Assembly: GCF_019703835.1 (NCBI RefSeq)
Contig: NZ_AP023055.1
Coordinates: forward strand, 744,001 to 808,000
Length of the DNA: 64,000 nt
Reading direction: 5' to 3'
DNA from: Thaumasiovibrio subtropicus
Lineage (GTDB): Bacteria > Pseudomonadota > Gammaproteobacteria > Enterobacterales > Vibrionaceae
The notes beneath the pieces are model-generated. The model was not told where the DNA came from. It made no database searches and saw only the letters and a list, made by a program, of their open reading frames with translations. Shown here piece by piece: positions 48,883 through 57,863 of the stretch. A program made the translations under genes and the position numbers. Position 1 is the first letter of the stretch; every line of letters starts with the position of its first letter.

Positions 48883-49680
48883 CTAAAGTTGGCTTTTAGT
48901 CTGAAAATACCGTCCAGGTGTTTGCCCAAACTGTTTCTTGAAAGCAGCGACAAATGCAGAGTTGGAGTCGTATCCACACTCTAAGGCCACTTTCATAACG
49001 TTATCTCCTTTTTCAAGTCGAGTCAGTGCATGTAACAGGCGTAATCGTTGCCGCCATTGCTGAAAGGTGAGTCCTGTTTCGGTTTTAAATAGACGGCTAA
49101 TGCTTCGTCCGGTTAAGCCAACTTTTTGACCAAGATCGGTAATCGATTCTTGGCTGTAAGGGTGTGTCTGTAAGTACTGGCAGATCGAATGTGTACGTTT
49201 ATCCATTGGCAGTGGCAGTTGAATGTGCGCATCGCGTTGCACCGTTAATTCATCTACTAATGTGTCAACCAGTCTGCTTTGCGGTGTATCGGGTTTGTAG
49301 TCAATGGGCTGCTGGCAAAAGCGTACAATCAGTTCACGACAAAGGGGAGTGATTTCACAAACAAACGCATGTTGCCAACGTTGGTCATGTAACACTTCTG
49401 TTTGAATATAGAGGCCACGCATTTCTGCCGCGCCTTGTGCAACCACCTGATGTTGCATGTTACCGGGAACCCAAACCGCAAACTGTGGGGGAGCCATGTA
49501 ACACCCCTGTTTGGTATTGACACTAAGTACCCCTGTAACGGCGTAAGTGAGCTGTCCCCATGCGTGCTGGTGCCAGGGTGTAACGCTGCCTTCTTGTCCC
49601 CAACTTTCTGAGCGCGCATAAAGGGGGCGAGGTAATGAGGTTAATAAGGGTATCTGACGGGTTTGTCCTTTATTCGACAT
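48883..49680 (-). CDS. AraC-family regulator with N-terminal cupin
   Basis: 265 residues. The N-terminal cupin sensor (about 10-110) has HQHAWGQLTYAVTGVL; the C-terminal double HTH (about 155-255) has SITDLGQKVGLTGRSISRLFKTETG and VALECGYDSNSAFVAAFKKQFGQTPGRY. It lies divergent (58-79 bases) from the SBF-type symporter gene, its most probable target, a layout like nimR-nimT. Confidence 0.9.
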   Translation of the reverse strand: MSNKGQTRQIPLLTSLPRPLYARSESWGQEGSVTPWHQHAWGQLTYAVTGVLSVNTKQGCYMAPPQFAVWVPGNMQHQVVAQGAAEMRGLYIQTEVLHDQRWQHAFVCEITPLCRELIVRFCQQPIDYKPDTPQSRLVDTLVDELTVQRDAHIQLPLPMDKRTHSICQYLQTHPYSQESITDLGQKVGLTGRSISRLFKTETGLTFQQWRQRLRLLHALTRLEKGDNVMKVALECGYDSNSAFVAAFKKQFGQTPGRYFQTKSQL

Positions 49681-49759
49681 AATGTTTCTTATTATCGGTG
49701 GAAGGAAGTTGCAGCTAGCTTATGATATTGGTTAAGTTTTGCATAGAAGAATTGATGAC

Positions 49760-50761
49760 ATGCGTTTTATATCAGTGATAAAGAAAGAGTGGTTTTTGGT
49801 TGGTATGGTTGTCGCCATTTTGTTGGCAATGGTGATCCCGAATGTCGGTAAGTCTGCTGGGTTTCTTCATCTGGATGTTGTAACCAGCGCAGGTATTGCT
49901 CTGATTTTCTTCTTGCATGGTCTCGGGCTCTCTCCGAGTGCCATTAAAGCGGGTGTCAGCAATTGGCGATTACACTTGTTCGTACAGACTGCCACATTTA
50001 TCGCCTATCCATTGTTATGGGTGGTGTTTGGTGATGGTTTGCATCTGCTAATGCCTAGCGCTTTGGCGTTTGGTTTTTGCTATTTGTTTGTGTTACCGAG
50101 TACGATTTCTTCGTCGGTTGCCATGACCAGTATCGCGAAAGGCAATGTACCGGGGGCGATTTTCAACGCGTCGCTGTCGAGTGTCTTAGGGGTGTTTATT
50201 ACCCCATTTCTGATTCAAGTCTTTATGGGGCTTGAAGGGGTAGAAATGGATTTGATGGCAACGATCGTCTCTATTTCAACCCTACTGCTTTTACCTATGG
50301 TGATAGGACAACTACTTCGTCCTGTCTTAATTCATTTTATTGAGCGCCATAAAACAGTGGTTAACAAGGTGGATAAGGTTGTGATCTTGTTGATCGTCTT
50401 CAATGCTTTCAGTGACTCTGTTGCCGAGGGTATATGGCAGGGCTTTAGCCCAACCGCTTTGTTCATCGCCGTTGCGCTGTCATTTATCATCCTATTGGTT
50501 GCCGCACACGGTATTACGTGGAGTGCAAGTAAATGCGGTTTTAGTCGAGAAGATGAAATTGCTGCGGTTTTTTGCGGAACCAAGAAGACGCTTGCGGCAG
50601 GTGTTCCTATGGCGAAAGTGATTTTTGGCGCTGATCCTAATTTGGGGATGTTTTTATTACCCATCATGTTTTACCACCCAATTCAAATTTTCTATTGCGC
50701 GTTACTGGCTAACCGTTACGCGAGTCAAGCCGAGAAATCACACGTGCAGTCAGTGCCATAA
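49760..50761 (+). CDS. Bile acid:sodium symporter family (SBF-like) transporter
   Basis: About 333 residues with eight to ten hydrophobic helices spread over the protein. SBF/YfeH-type marks are ALIFFLHGLGLSPSAIKAG near the N-terminus, PSTISSSVAMTSIAKGN (about 113-129) and FCGTKKTLAAGVPMA (about 268-282). Bacterial members transport bile acids or other organic anions; the substrate is not identifiable. The ATG at 49760 was taken over a TTG seven codons earlier. Its partner regulator is the divergent AraC gene. Confidence 0.85.
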   Translation: MRFISVIKKEWFLVGMVVAILLAMVIPNVGKSAGFLHLDVVTSAGIALIFFLHGLGLSPSAIKAGVSNWRLHLFVQTATFIAYPLLWVVFGDGLHLLMPSALAFGFCYLFVLPSTISSSVAMTSIAKGNVPGAIFNASLSSVLGVFITPFLIQVFMGLEGVEMDLMATIVSISTLLLLPMVIGQLLRPVLIHFIERHKTVVNKVDKVVILLIVFNAFSDSVAEGIWQGFSPTALFIAVALSFIILLVAAHGITWSASKCGFSREDEIAAVFCGTKKTLAAGVPMAKVIFGADPNLGMFLLPIMFYHPIQIFYCALLANRYASQAEKSHVQSVP

Positions 50762-50860
50762 TCATGTAAATAATGTGAAACTGTTTATCTATTATTCTTT
50801 TCATCTGTGTCTAGATATATTCTATAACGATAGAGAAGATGACATTAAGGACATCAAGGA

Positions 50861-52174
50861 ATGAGTTCGATATCAGTTTCATCACCCCAGCATCAATATC
50901 TGCGTAATGGCACATTGGTTGTGTCATTGGGTGTGGTTGTTGGGTTTATTTGCGATTATTTGTTCAATCTCACACTGAGTCGCACCTTAGAAAGTCATAC
51001 TTATGGCGATTATAAGGTTGCCTACGCGTTTGCAACCACAGCCAGTGTCTTTTGCTTACTAGGTGGTGATCGCATTGCGCCTCGCTTGTTGTCTGAGAGA
51101 TTGGCTCGGGGTGAAAATCAGCACGTTTGGTATTTCTTGAAGTTCTATCTGATTGTCGCGATGGTGACATCATTTACGGTGATCTTACTGACGGCAATTG
51201 GAAGCTATTTTCATCTCGGTGTGACGGATACTCAAGACCATCATCCACTGTTAAAAATGTCGTTCGTGATTCCGCTGATCGCGGTTGGGGCGTTGCTAAG
51301 TCGTATACTGCAATCAGCAAAACAGCTCGCTTGGTCTAATCTTCCTTGGCGAATCGGATTACCGCTAGCGAAAATAGGGGCCATTTGGGTGATGTTTTAT
51401 AGCCTGCCATCCTTGACCCTGAGTGAGGTTATTCTTGCGGGTGCAACAACTGTTGTGGTGATTATTGCTTGGCAGTGGCACAAGATCCGTCAACTTAACT
51501 TAGTGGACGTTGAAGCGCATCATGACACTGCACCGGCAACCGAATGGTTAAAGCTCTCTATCCCTATGATGCTAGCGATGCTAGTGACAATGGTGATGAA
51601 TCAAGTGGATCTGTTTATGTTGGAGGCGATGGCGACAGAGCACGAGGTTGGCGTCTTTGCTGCCGCTTCCACAACGGCACACTTTATCCCCATTATTCAA
51701 ACGACGGTTGCTGGCCTGTTTTTACCATTAATTGCGCCCGCTATTGCCAATGATGGCGATGGTGGTTTTCAGTTGTTTAAAAAAGGGATGCTCTGGGTCT
51801 CTGTGGCGGTGATATTGGTTTGTGGCGTGCTGTTTTTGTCTAGTCACGTATTGTTGGGACTATTTGGTGATGACTACACTGAAGCGAACATGACCTTGTA
51901 TTTATTGATTGGCGCTTATGGGATTTGGGGTGTGGCGTCGTTTTCGTCTACTTGGTTACAGTATTTAAAGCGCAGTCACCTTGTCCTAAAAATTGGTGGT
52001 GTAGCGTTGCTGGTGGATGTCGTTGCTAACCTACTCTTGATTCCACCGCTGGGTATTGAGGGAGCGGCACTGGCGACGTTATTGGCGTTAGGCAGTGCCG
52101 CATTGTTAACCTTGTTGGCAATGTTCAATGTGATGCGAGCAGGGGTGTTTACAGTGAAATCGGCGCTCAAGTAA
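50861..52174 (+). CDS. Polysaccharide/oligosaccharide flippase-like membrane protein
   Basis: 437 residues with about 12-14 hydrophobic segments over its full length, and the MOP/Wzx-type pattern: TLVVSLGVVVGFICDYLFNL near the N-terminus, EVGVFAAASTT (about 265) and GIEGAALATLLALG near the end. It should move lipid-linked sugars across the inner membrane. AAGGA precedes the ATG. No glycosyltransferase cluster surrounds it, so its substrate is open. Confidence 0.8.
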   Translation: MSSISVSSPQHQYLRNGTLVVSLGVVVGFICDYLFNLTLSRTLESHTYGDYKVAYAFATTASVFCLLGGDRIAPRLLSERLARGENQHVWYFLKFYLIVAMVTSFTVILLTAIGSYFHLGVTDTQDHHPLLKMSFVIPLIAVGALLSRILQSAKQLAWSNLPWRIGLPLAKIGAIWVMFYSLPSLTLSEVILAGATTVVVIIAWQWHKIRQLNLVDVEAHHDTAPATEWLKLSIPMMLAMLVTMVMNQVDLFMLEAMATEHEVGVFAAASTTAHFIPIIQTTVAGLFLPLIAPAIANDGDGGFQLFKKGMLWVSVAVILVCGVLFLSSHVLLGLFGDDYTEANMTLYLLIGAYGIWGVASFSSTWLQYLKRSHLVLKIGGVALLVDVVANLLLIPPLGIEGAALATLLALGSAALLTLLAMFNVMRAGVFTVKSALK

Positions 52175-52218
52175 TCGGGGACACAAAGTTTGGCAGTGTC
52201 ATCAACGTAGAGTCTCGG

Positions 52219-52980
52219 TTACTTGCGATTGACGATATGGAACCCTAAGCTTGGCGCAATTCGGCTTAACCAGTAAGCGGTATTGGATAAGCCGACACGA
52301 ATTTCATCTTTGCCACGTTGCCAGCCTTTAATACTCTGTTCGGCAACGTATTCTGGCGTGAGTGCCTTGACGGTTTCGGGCAAGCCTTTCTGATGAAATG
52401 GTGTGTTGACCAGAGGGGGCATGATTTCAATGATACGAATATCTTGGTGTTTTGTTTGTTCTCGTAGACTTTGACTGAAGCTGTGTAGCCCTGCTTTTGC
52501 TGCACAATAGAAAGGGCTGCTTGATTTTGGGGCATAGACTAATCCTGTTGTCATATTGGCAATGACAGCGTTAGGGCGCGTTAATAGGTTTGGTAGCGCA
52601 TGAATTGTCATCGCCATATGTGCCTCAAGATTGTCACGGAGTTCAAGTTGATAGGCTTGCCATCGTGTATCCACATCACCGTCCTCTTGGGTAGAAGCTA
52701 GATTATGATGCGCCATCCATCCTGCATTGTTGATGAGTGTATCGAATTGGGGGTAGTTGTCATTAAGCCATTTGAACAGGGTTGTACGCGCATTGTGATT
52801 ACCGATATCGATTTGGTATGTCGCAATGTTGTTGCCAGCAATTTGGCGAAGTTTCTCTTTGTCCCGTCCTAATACAATCAGCTGATTTGCATCGCAAAGT
52901 CGCTTAACCAACTCACTACCAATGCCGGAACTGCCGCCGCTGATCACTATGGTTCTTCCGGTTATTTTCTCTGTTCTCAT
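52219..52980 (-). CDS. Short-chain dehydrogenase/reductase (DltE-like)
   Basis: A 253-residue classical SDR. GGSSGIGSELV loop (about 15-25), LINNAGWMAH (NNAG), catalytic Ser region in NMTTGL, and YCAAKAGL (YxxxK). The DltE-like length and C-terminal region suggest oxidation of a small alcohol or ketone. It lies 64 bases after the Crp-like gene on the same strand, probably an operon. SD AAAGGAG. Confidence 0.85.
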   Translation of the reverse strand: MRTEKITGRTIVISGGSSGIGSELVKRLCDANQLIVLGRDKEKLRQIAGNNIATYQIDIGNHNARTTLFKWLNDNYPQFDTLINNAGWMAHHNLASTQEDGDVDTRWQAYQLELRDNLEAHMAMTIHALPNLLTRPNAVIANMTTGLVYAPKSSSPFYCAAKAGLHSFSQSLREQTKHQDIRIIEIMPPLVNTPFHQKGLPETVKALTPEYVAEQSIKGWQRGKDEIRVGLSNTAYWLSRIAPSLGFHIVNRK

Positions 52981-53044
52981 AGGTCTTTCTCCTTTGTGGT
53001 TGTGCTAACCTAACGAATGAGAAACCAGAGCACTTTAACACGGG

Positions 53045-53668
53045 TTAATTTGGCGGATGTTTTCGATATGGTTTCTGCAATCCCAAACGAGAGCGGATGC
53101 GAGAAAGTGATACTTCTGATATGCCAAGATACGCGGCAATATGGTAGTTGGGTATGATGGCATCCAGGTTGGGATGCGCTTCCTTGAACTGTAAGTAAGC
53201 ATCTGTTGGGGAAAGGAGCAGCAGGTCGGCCTCTCTTTTTTCTTTGCGCAATGCAAGCCTCACGAGTAAACGTTCTAAGACTGTACGCCATGCGTTGGAA
53301 GACGCAGATAGCGTTTGGAGATGACGGTAGTGTAAGGAAAGACAGGTGACATCAGTGAGCGCATCACAGCCAAAGCGGCTCGGGGTTTGTGTATGTAATG
53401 AAGAGAGGCTTGAGGCAACGTCACTGCAACTGAGAAAGGACTTATTCATTCGATTCCCATCTGGCTTGATGTAGTAGTGGCACGCAATCCCCGTGACAAC
53501 AAATCGCACGAGACTTAGGGTATCCCCCGCATGAAAAAGGGCCGTACCGGTTTGAAACTTTTCTTCTTTTGCGATTGCGAGTAATGCTTGCCACTCTTTT
53601 GCATTGATGGGGGAAAGCGCATTAATCGCTTGAAATAAAGGTTGGTACGGTAAGTTTACTGGTTCCAT
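53045..53668 (-). CDS. Crp/Fnr-family regulator
   Basis: 207 residues. A cyclic-nucleotide-binding-like domain (about 15-130; LFHAGDTLSLVRFVVTGIACHYYIKPDG) lacks the RxS phosphate-binding signature of CRP. The C-terminal HTH is brief and degenerate in usual form (IPNYHIAAYLGISEVSLSRIRSRLG, about 170-195). No Cys cluster for an Fe-S is visible. It is cotranscribed with the downstream SDR gene and may regulate it. Confidence 0.8.
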   Translation of the reverse strand: MEPVNLPYQPLFQAINALSPINAKEWQALLAIAKEEKFQTGTALFHAGDTLSLVRFVVTGIACHYYIKPDGNRMNKSFLSCSDVASSLSSLHTQTPSRFGCDALTDVTCLSLHYRHLQTLSASSNAWRTVLERLLVRLALRKEKREADLLLLSPTDAYLQFKEAHPNLDAIIPNYHIAAYLGISEVSLSRIRSRLGLQKPYRKHPPN

Positions 53669-53707
53669 TACGTATCACGATCTATCGGCTGAGGCATTTT
53701 GTTTGAT

Positions 53708-53783
53708 AGTGAAGCTACCTTAAGATGCTTGTTCAGCGAGAAAACCCACCCTAAGGGGCGCATCTTGAGATTGCCTGAGTATA
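53708..53783. repeat. Internally deleted copy of the dispersed repeat
   Basis: A left-end-like sequence (AGTGAAGCTACCTTAAGATG) is followed by TTGTTCAGCGAGAAA, then a short GGGTGGGTT-like bridge, and a GCATCTTGAGATTGCCTGAG right end. About 190 internal bases are missing. The outer stem is retained in degenerate form. Confidence 0.75.
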
Positions 53784-53817
53784 TGTCTATTCATGCTCTC
53801 GCGCAGTGATAACGCCA

Positions 53818-54213
53818 CTAAAAATTGATGCTGTGGTATTTAGGACTAATCCCATAGGCATTTTCGTTAGGATCGCTGTCCATACAGAGAAGTAAAACGA
53901 GCCATATAGTGCCTACCGTCAGCATGAGAAAGGGCATACCCGATGTGGATTGGTTCGGTATCATCAGAAAAAGAACTGGAATTGCAATGAGCATCATCCA
54001 GTTACCGCTGTGACCGGTGTCGTGCAAGCGACGCACTAAGATGGCAAACATGGCAGGTATAGAAAGGCATAAGTAAACCGCTCCCAATATCCAGAATTGA
54101 GCCAATATCATGTAAAAAGTGAGATGAATAACACTGAACATATAAAAATCATCGCGTCGCGTACGGCCTGTGAAATGAAAGCTTTTTAGCCAAGCCATCA
54201 GATAAAGATCCAT
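53818..54213 (-). CDS. DUF805 membrane protein
   Basis: About 131 residues from the ATG at 54213, preceded by AAGGAG. The DUF805 pattern (KSFHFTGRTRRDDFYMF at the N-terminus, VRRLHDTGHSGNWMMLI in the middle) is clear, with three or four membrane segments. Its function is unknown; often associated with stress or envelope genes. It stands alone, close to a repeat derivative. Confidence 0.85.
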   Translation of the reverse strand: MDLYLMAWLKSFHFTGRTRRDDFYMFSVIHLTFYMILAQFWILGAVYLCLSIPAMFAILVRRLHDTGHSGNWMMLIAIPVLFLMIPNQSTSGMPFLMLTVGTIWLVLLLCMDSDPNENAYGISPKYHSINF

Positions 54214-54577
54214 TTCAGCTCCTTGAAATGTGATTGAAGATTGCTTCCTGCAATTATTGACGAGCATTTGACTAATTTATCTATAAAATACAATCACTTC
54301 AATTGTATTTCTTGTTACTTAGTGATTTGTTTTCTAACGAGAGTGAATGATTGGATATACAGCTAAACATGCGGGCTTGTCTGGTTGTTTGGTCTTTTAT
54401 GTGTGAGAATTTTGAACTTATATTTTTAGTATGAAGTACTGTCGATCTGCCCGTTTTCTGCGACATAGTATTTTATCCTCATAGCGCCTTGTGCCGCTTT
54501 TTGCAGGTCTTATTGTTTAACTGCTCAGTATCTCATATGGGTATATACTTTACGGAAGTTATTGGTGAGGAGTGGTT
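54214..54577. other. Divergent intergenic region
   Basis: A 364-base gap between the DUF805 gene and a solute-binding-protein gene, AT-rich, with promoters for both. No RNA, operator or coding signal was recognised. Confidence 0.3.
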
Positions 54578-55372
54578 ATGAAGGCAATGTCTAGGCAGTG
54601 GTGCAGAGCAGGGTGTTTGTTTATCTTGACGGCAGGGGCGACATTATCGGTGTCGGCGGAAAGTTTAAAGTTAACAACGGAAGATTGGCCGCCTTTTGCA
54701 ATTGGTGACAACATTCACACCAATACATTGCCAGGATTTAGTATTGAGATTGTCAATACTGCGTTAGCGCGTTTGGGCTATCAGTTTAGTTACGAGCTTC
54801 AACCCTTTAAGCGACAGATTACTGCCACGATGCATGGTCAATATGATGCGATGGTCGTATTGCTTGAGTCAGATGCACCCGACTTAATTTTTCCCAAGCA
54901 GGGAATTGGATTGATACGCAACTGTTTCTTTACGCACAAAGAGACGGTTTGGTCCTATGACTCCCCGTCCTCTTTAGCATCTATTCGGTTAGGGGTCGTA
55001 AGTGGTTATACCTATGGCGAGATAGATGCACACATCGCTAATGCCAGCGATAGCATCTTTTCTGTTCAGCAAGAAGAAGGCGATCTGTTCGGTAAAATGG
55101 TTGCGCTAATGGATAGAGGCCGTGTCAGTGCCGTCATTGAAGACGAAGCCGTCTTCGGTGCTTATTTAGAAAGCATTGACCGCAAAGAAGACTTTTTAGT
55201 GGTGGGCTGTCTAGAGGGCGATATTGCGAAGATTGGTTTTTCTCCTAAGATGCGTGGTGCGACAGCGCTGGCAGAGGCATTTGATGCTGAAATGGCGGTG
55301 ATGCGCCGCTCAGGAGTACTGCAAGAAATCTTGAGTAAATATCATATTGAGGATTGGGATTCGGATGAGTAA
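54578..55372 (+). CDS. Periplasmic amino-acid-type solute-binding protein
   Basis: About 264 residues from the ATG at 54578 (GAGGA six bases upstream). The signal peptide is about 1-26 (CLFILTAGATLSVSA). It is an SBP_bac_3-like two-lobed domain, with LTTEDWPPFAIGD near the start and GVVSGYTYGE at the lobe boundary. No transporter genes follow, so it may work as a stand-alone binding or sensor protein. A solitary repeat end lies 13 bases beyond the stop. Confidence 0.82.
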   Translation: MKAMSRQWCRAGCLFILTAGATLSVSAESLKLTTEDWPPFAIGDNIHTNTLPGFSIEIVNTALARLGYQFSYELQPFKRQITATMHGQYDAMVVLLESDAPDLIFPKQGIGLIRNCFFTHKETVWSYDSPSSLASIRLGVVSGYTYGEIDAHIANASDSIFSVQQEEGDLFGKMVALMDRGRVSAVIEDEAVFGAYLESIDRKEDFLVVGCLEGDIAKIGFSPKMRGATALAEAFDAEMAVMRRSGVLQEILSKYHIEDWDSDE

Positions 55373-55385
55373 GTCGGGTTACCGA

Positions 55386-55418
55386 TATACTCAAGCATCT
55401 TGAGGTGGCTTGAGTATA
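55386..55418. repeat. Solitary right end of the dispersed repeat
   Basis: TATACTCAA is followed directly by GCATCTTGAGGTGGCTTGAG and then TATA. This looks like the outermost 9 bases of the left end joined to a complete right end, with the whole body lost. Confidence 0.8.
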
Positions 55419-55689
55419 AAGACCTTTTCGCACTTCTCATCGAGAATAGTCAATGCATCGACTTGGCTATTCTTTACCGCTGTTCGATTTTTCCTTTCGT
55501 AGGCCTATTACGGCACCGTACTTGTTACTGACGCGAGAGTACTTCTTTGGTGCAGTGCTTTGAGGTCTTGAATAGCAGCGCTAAGTGATAGAAATCCCGC
55601 TTCTTATGCGAAAACGCGCGCGATTGATCGGCGGATCTTTACGCGATCTTCCGTAAAAATGGCTTGCAGCCAGTGTATCTCTGAATATA

Positions 55690-55705
55690 CTGTATATATA
55701 TACAG
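55690..55705. promoter_or_regulatory. LexA operator (SOS box)
   Basis: CTGTATATATATACAG is a perfect CTGT-N8-ACAG palindrome, 43 bases upstream of the imuA start. It indicates LexA repression and induction on DNA damage of the three-gene cassette. Confidence 0.95.
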
Positions 55706-55747
55706 TTGTGAGGTGTGTGCGCTAATGCAGCGTACGCAATAGAAGCG

Positions 55748-56422
55748 ATGCATGAGTTAATTGAACAATTACAGAATCAACATTTAGTCTGGCACGGGAG
55801 TGAGCAGCCATGTGTGAAAGCGGTTCAACAGACAGGGTATACCGTATTAGATAATCAACTCGCGGGTGGCTTTCCGCGTCATGGTGTGGTTGAAATCTGT
55901 ACCTCTCTGGGTATTGGTGAGTTACGCTTATTGCAGACATTCCTCTCTAAACATCAACAGCGTCTTATTGTTTTTATTGCGCCTCCGGGACACGTGAATG
56001 CGGCATATTTGGCTTCACAAGGCATTGCAACGGAGCAGGTGGTGATTATCTATCCTACTTCGACTAATGATGCGCTATGGGCTGCGGAACAATGTTTAAA
56101 GAGTGGTGCTTGTGCTGCGGTGATGTTATGGCTTGAAAATATGGAGATACATCAAGTTAAGCGGCTACAACTCGCCAGTGAGACAGGGGATTGCCTACAG
56201 TTTTTATTCCGGCCTAAGCAAGATTATGGCATGTCACTGCCCGTCTCTCTCAGCCTCGGCCTTGCACCTCATGAGCAAGGTATTGCTGTCGAAATTAGAA
56301 AACGTAAAGGCGGATGGTCACAAGGAGAGTTTGTGGTCGATATGACAGCACAAGTGCCTGCATTGACGGTGGCGCCTCGCCATAGTGATGTTATTCCATT
56401 CCCAATCGCGCAACGGGGGTGA
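55748..56422 (+). CDS. imuA: ImuA, RecA-like translesion mutagenesis protein
   Basis: About 224 residues from the ATG at 55748. A RecA/SulA-related fold: TGYTVLDNQLAGGFPRHGVVEI in place of the Walker A, then RLIVFIAPPGH (about 80-90). No strict Walker A remains, as in ImuA. It begins the LexA-controlled operon imuA-imuB-dnaE2, with only one base before imuB. Role: accessory to error-prone replication with ImuB and DnaE2. Confidence 0.85.
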   Translation: MHELIEQLQNQHLVWHGSEQPCVKAVQQTGYTVLDNQLAGGFPRHGVVEICTSLGIGELRLLQTFLSKHQQRLIVFIAPPGHVNAAYLASQGIATEQVVIIYPTSTNDALWAAEQCLKSGACAAVMLWLENMEIHQVKRLQLASETGDCLQFLFRPKQDYGMSLPVSLSLGLAPHEQGIAVEIRKRKGGWSQGEFVVDMTAQVPALTVAPRHSDVIPFPIAQRG

Positions 56423-56423
56423 C

Positions 56424-57863
56424 ATGACATTATGGCTATACCTGCATTTTCCCTCACTACAGCTTGAAAGTCTGTTTGCGCAACAGCGTGGTCAGGGGGC
56501 ACCTGAAGCTGACAGGTTGTTGACTGAGGCCGTGATCGTCGTTGATGGCAAGCGCCATGAAATCGTACAGATGAATAGCGCGGCTGTGGCAGCGGGCGTC
56601 AAACTGGGGATGGGGTTAGGGACTGCAGCCTCTCTGTGTCCCGATTTGCAAGTCATACCGTATGAACAAGAGAGTGAAGCACGCCGTTTAAAAGAGATAG
56701 CTCACTGGCTTTATTTAGTCACATCCGATATGGCGTTCTTCCCACCAAATGGCTTATTACTTCGTGTTACAGAGATGCTGACCCTCTATGATGGGCTGGA
56801 TAATTACTGGCAACACCTCAGTGAACACCTTAATAAACTGGGTTTGACCTACACCTATTCAACGGGTTATTCCCCTTATGCGGCACGACTATTAGCGAGG
56901 TCAGGTGGCAATTGTGTTACAGAGAGCCGTGAGTGGCTGATGCAGCGTTTGAAACAACATGCGTTAGCGACGACTGAGCTACTACCAAACACCATTGAAA
57001 AACTGTCGCGGATTGGGGTGAACGATCTGCAAACGCTACTGAATCTTCCCATGGCGGAAATAGCTCGTCGATTTGATATTGAGTTGGTTAATTATGTGGG
57101 GCGTTTGACGGGACAGTTTAAACACCCCATTGATTTCTATCACCCGCCTGAGTCTTTTGAGCGCTACTTAGAGCTACTGTTTGATATTGAGAACGTACAG
57201 TGGTTGGCTCGCCCTTTGAGTCGTTTACTGAAAGAGATGGCGGCATTCTTAAAATTACGTGATTTGCTGGCACTGGAGTTAGCCGTCACGCTACATCAGC
57301 GTGATCTTCCTGAGTCTGTGGTGACCTTAACCTCGGCACAAGGTGAGTACAGTGCCGAGAAATGGTTAGCGTTATCCGCATTAACCTTAGAGTCTGTCGC
57401 ATTAGATGGGCCAGTGATGGGAATCACCCTAAAAGTGGTGCGTGTGACTGAGCAACGGGGCGATGATGTCGACCTTTTTGCGGGTAAGCAAGGCACGATG
57501 ATGCCTCTTGAACTGCTCTCGTTGTTGCAAGCGAAGTTGGGGGAAAATGCCGTGCAAGGGGTGGTGCTCACCGCCGATCCTCGTCCTGAATTGGCGAGCC
57601 AAGTCTGCATGCCGCTTTATACGAAGAGCAAACAAATACACGCAGCGGAGGCTTTATTGCGTCCCAGTTTTTTGTTGCCGAAACCAGAACCATTACAAGA
57701 AAAAGTCGACGTGATGCAAGGGCCTGAGCGGATCGCCACAGGTTGGTGGGACAGCCATCCGGTGGTAAGAGATTACTTTGTGGCACGGAGTGGCGAAGGG
57801 CGTTGGTTATGGATTTTCCGTAATCAGCGGCAAGAGTGGTTTGTGCACGGGATGTTCAGCTAA
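56424..57863 (+). CDS. imuB: ImuB, catalytically inactive Y-family polymerase-like protein
   Basis: About 479 residues from the ATG at 56424 (GGGGTGA before it). The Y-family fold starts TLWLYLHFPSLQLESLFAQQ, but the metal-binding aspartate of true Y polymerases is replaced (LHFPSLQL). Little-finger and C-terminal tail follow; RGDDVDLFAGK near residue 362 may act in clamp binding. It bridges ImuA, DnaE2 and the beta clamp. Its stop overlaps the dnaE2 ATG (TAATG). Confidence 0.88.
   Translation: MTLWLYLHFPSLQLESLFAQQRGQGAPEADRLLTEAVIVVDGKRHEIVQMNSAAVAAGVKLGMGLGTAASLCPDLQVIPYEQESEARRLKEIAHWLYLVTSDMAFFPPNGLLLRVTEMLTLYDGLDNYWQHLSEHLNKLGLTYTYSTGYSPYAARLLARSGGNCVTESREWLMQRLKQHALATTELLPNTIEKLSRIGVNDLQTLLNLPMAEIARRFDIELVNYVGRLTGQFKHPIDFYHPPESFERYLELLFDIENVQWLARPLSRLLKEMAAFLKLRDLLALELAVTLHQRDLPESVVTLTSAQGEYSAEKWLALSALTLESVALDGPVMGITLKVVRVTEQRGDDVDLFAGKQGTMMPLELLSLLQAKLGENAVQGVVLTADPRPELASQVCMPLYTKSKQIHAAEALLRPSFLLPKPEPLQEKVDVMQGPERIATGWWDSHPVVRDYFVARSGEGRWLWIFRNQRQEWFVHGMFS

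Larger units (their letters stand above)
55373..55747. other. Intergenic region before the SOS cassette
   Basis: A 375-base gap. It contains the solitary repeat end (55386-55418) and the LexA operator (55690-55705). Nothing coding was seen. Confidence 0.5.
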
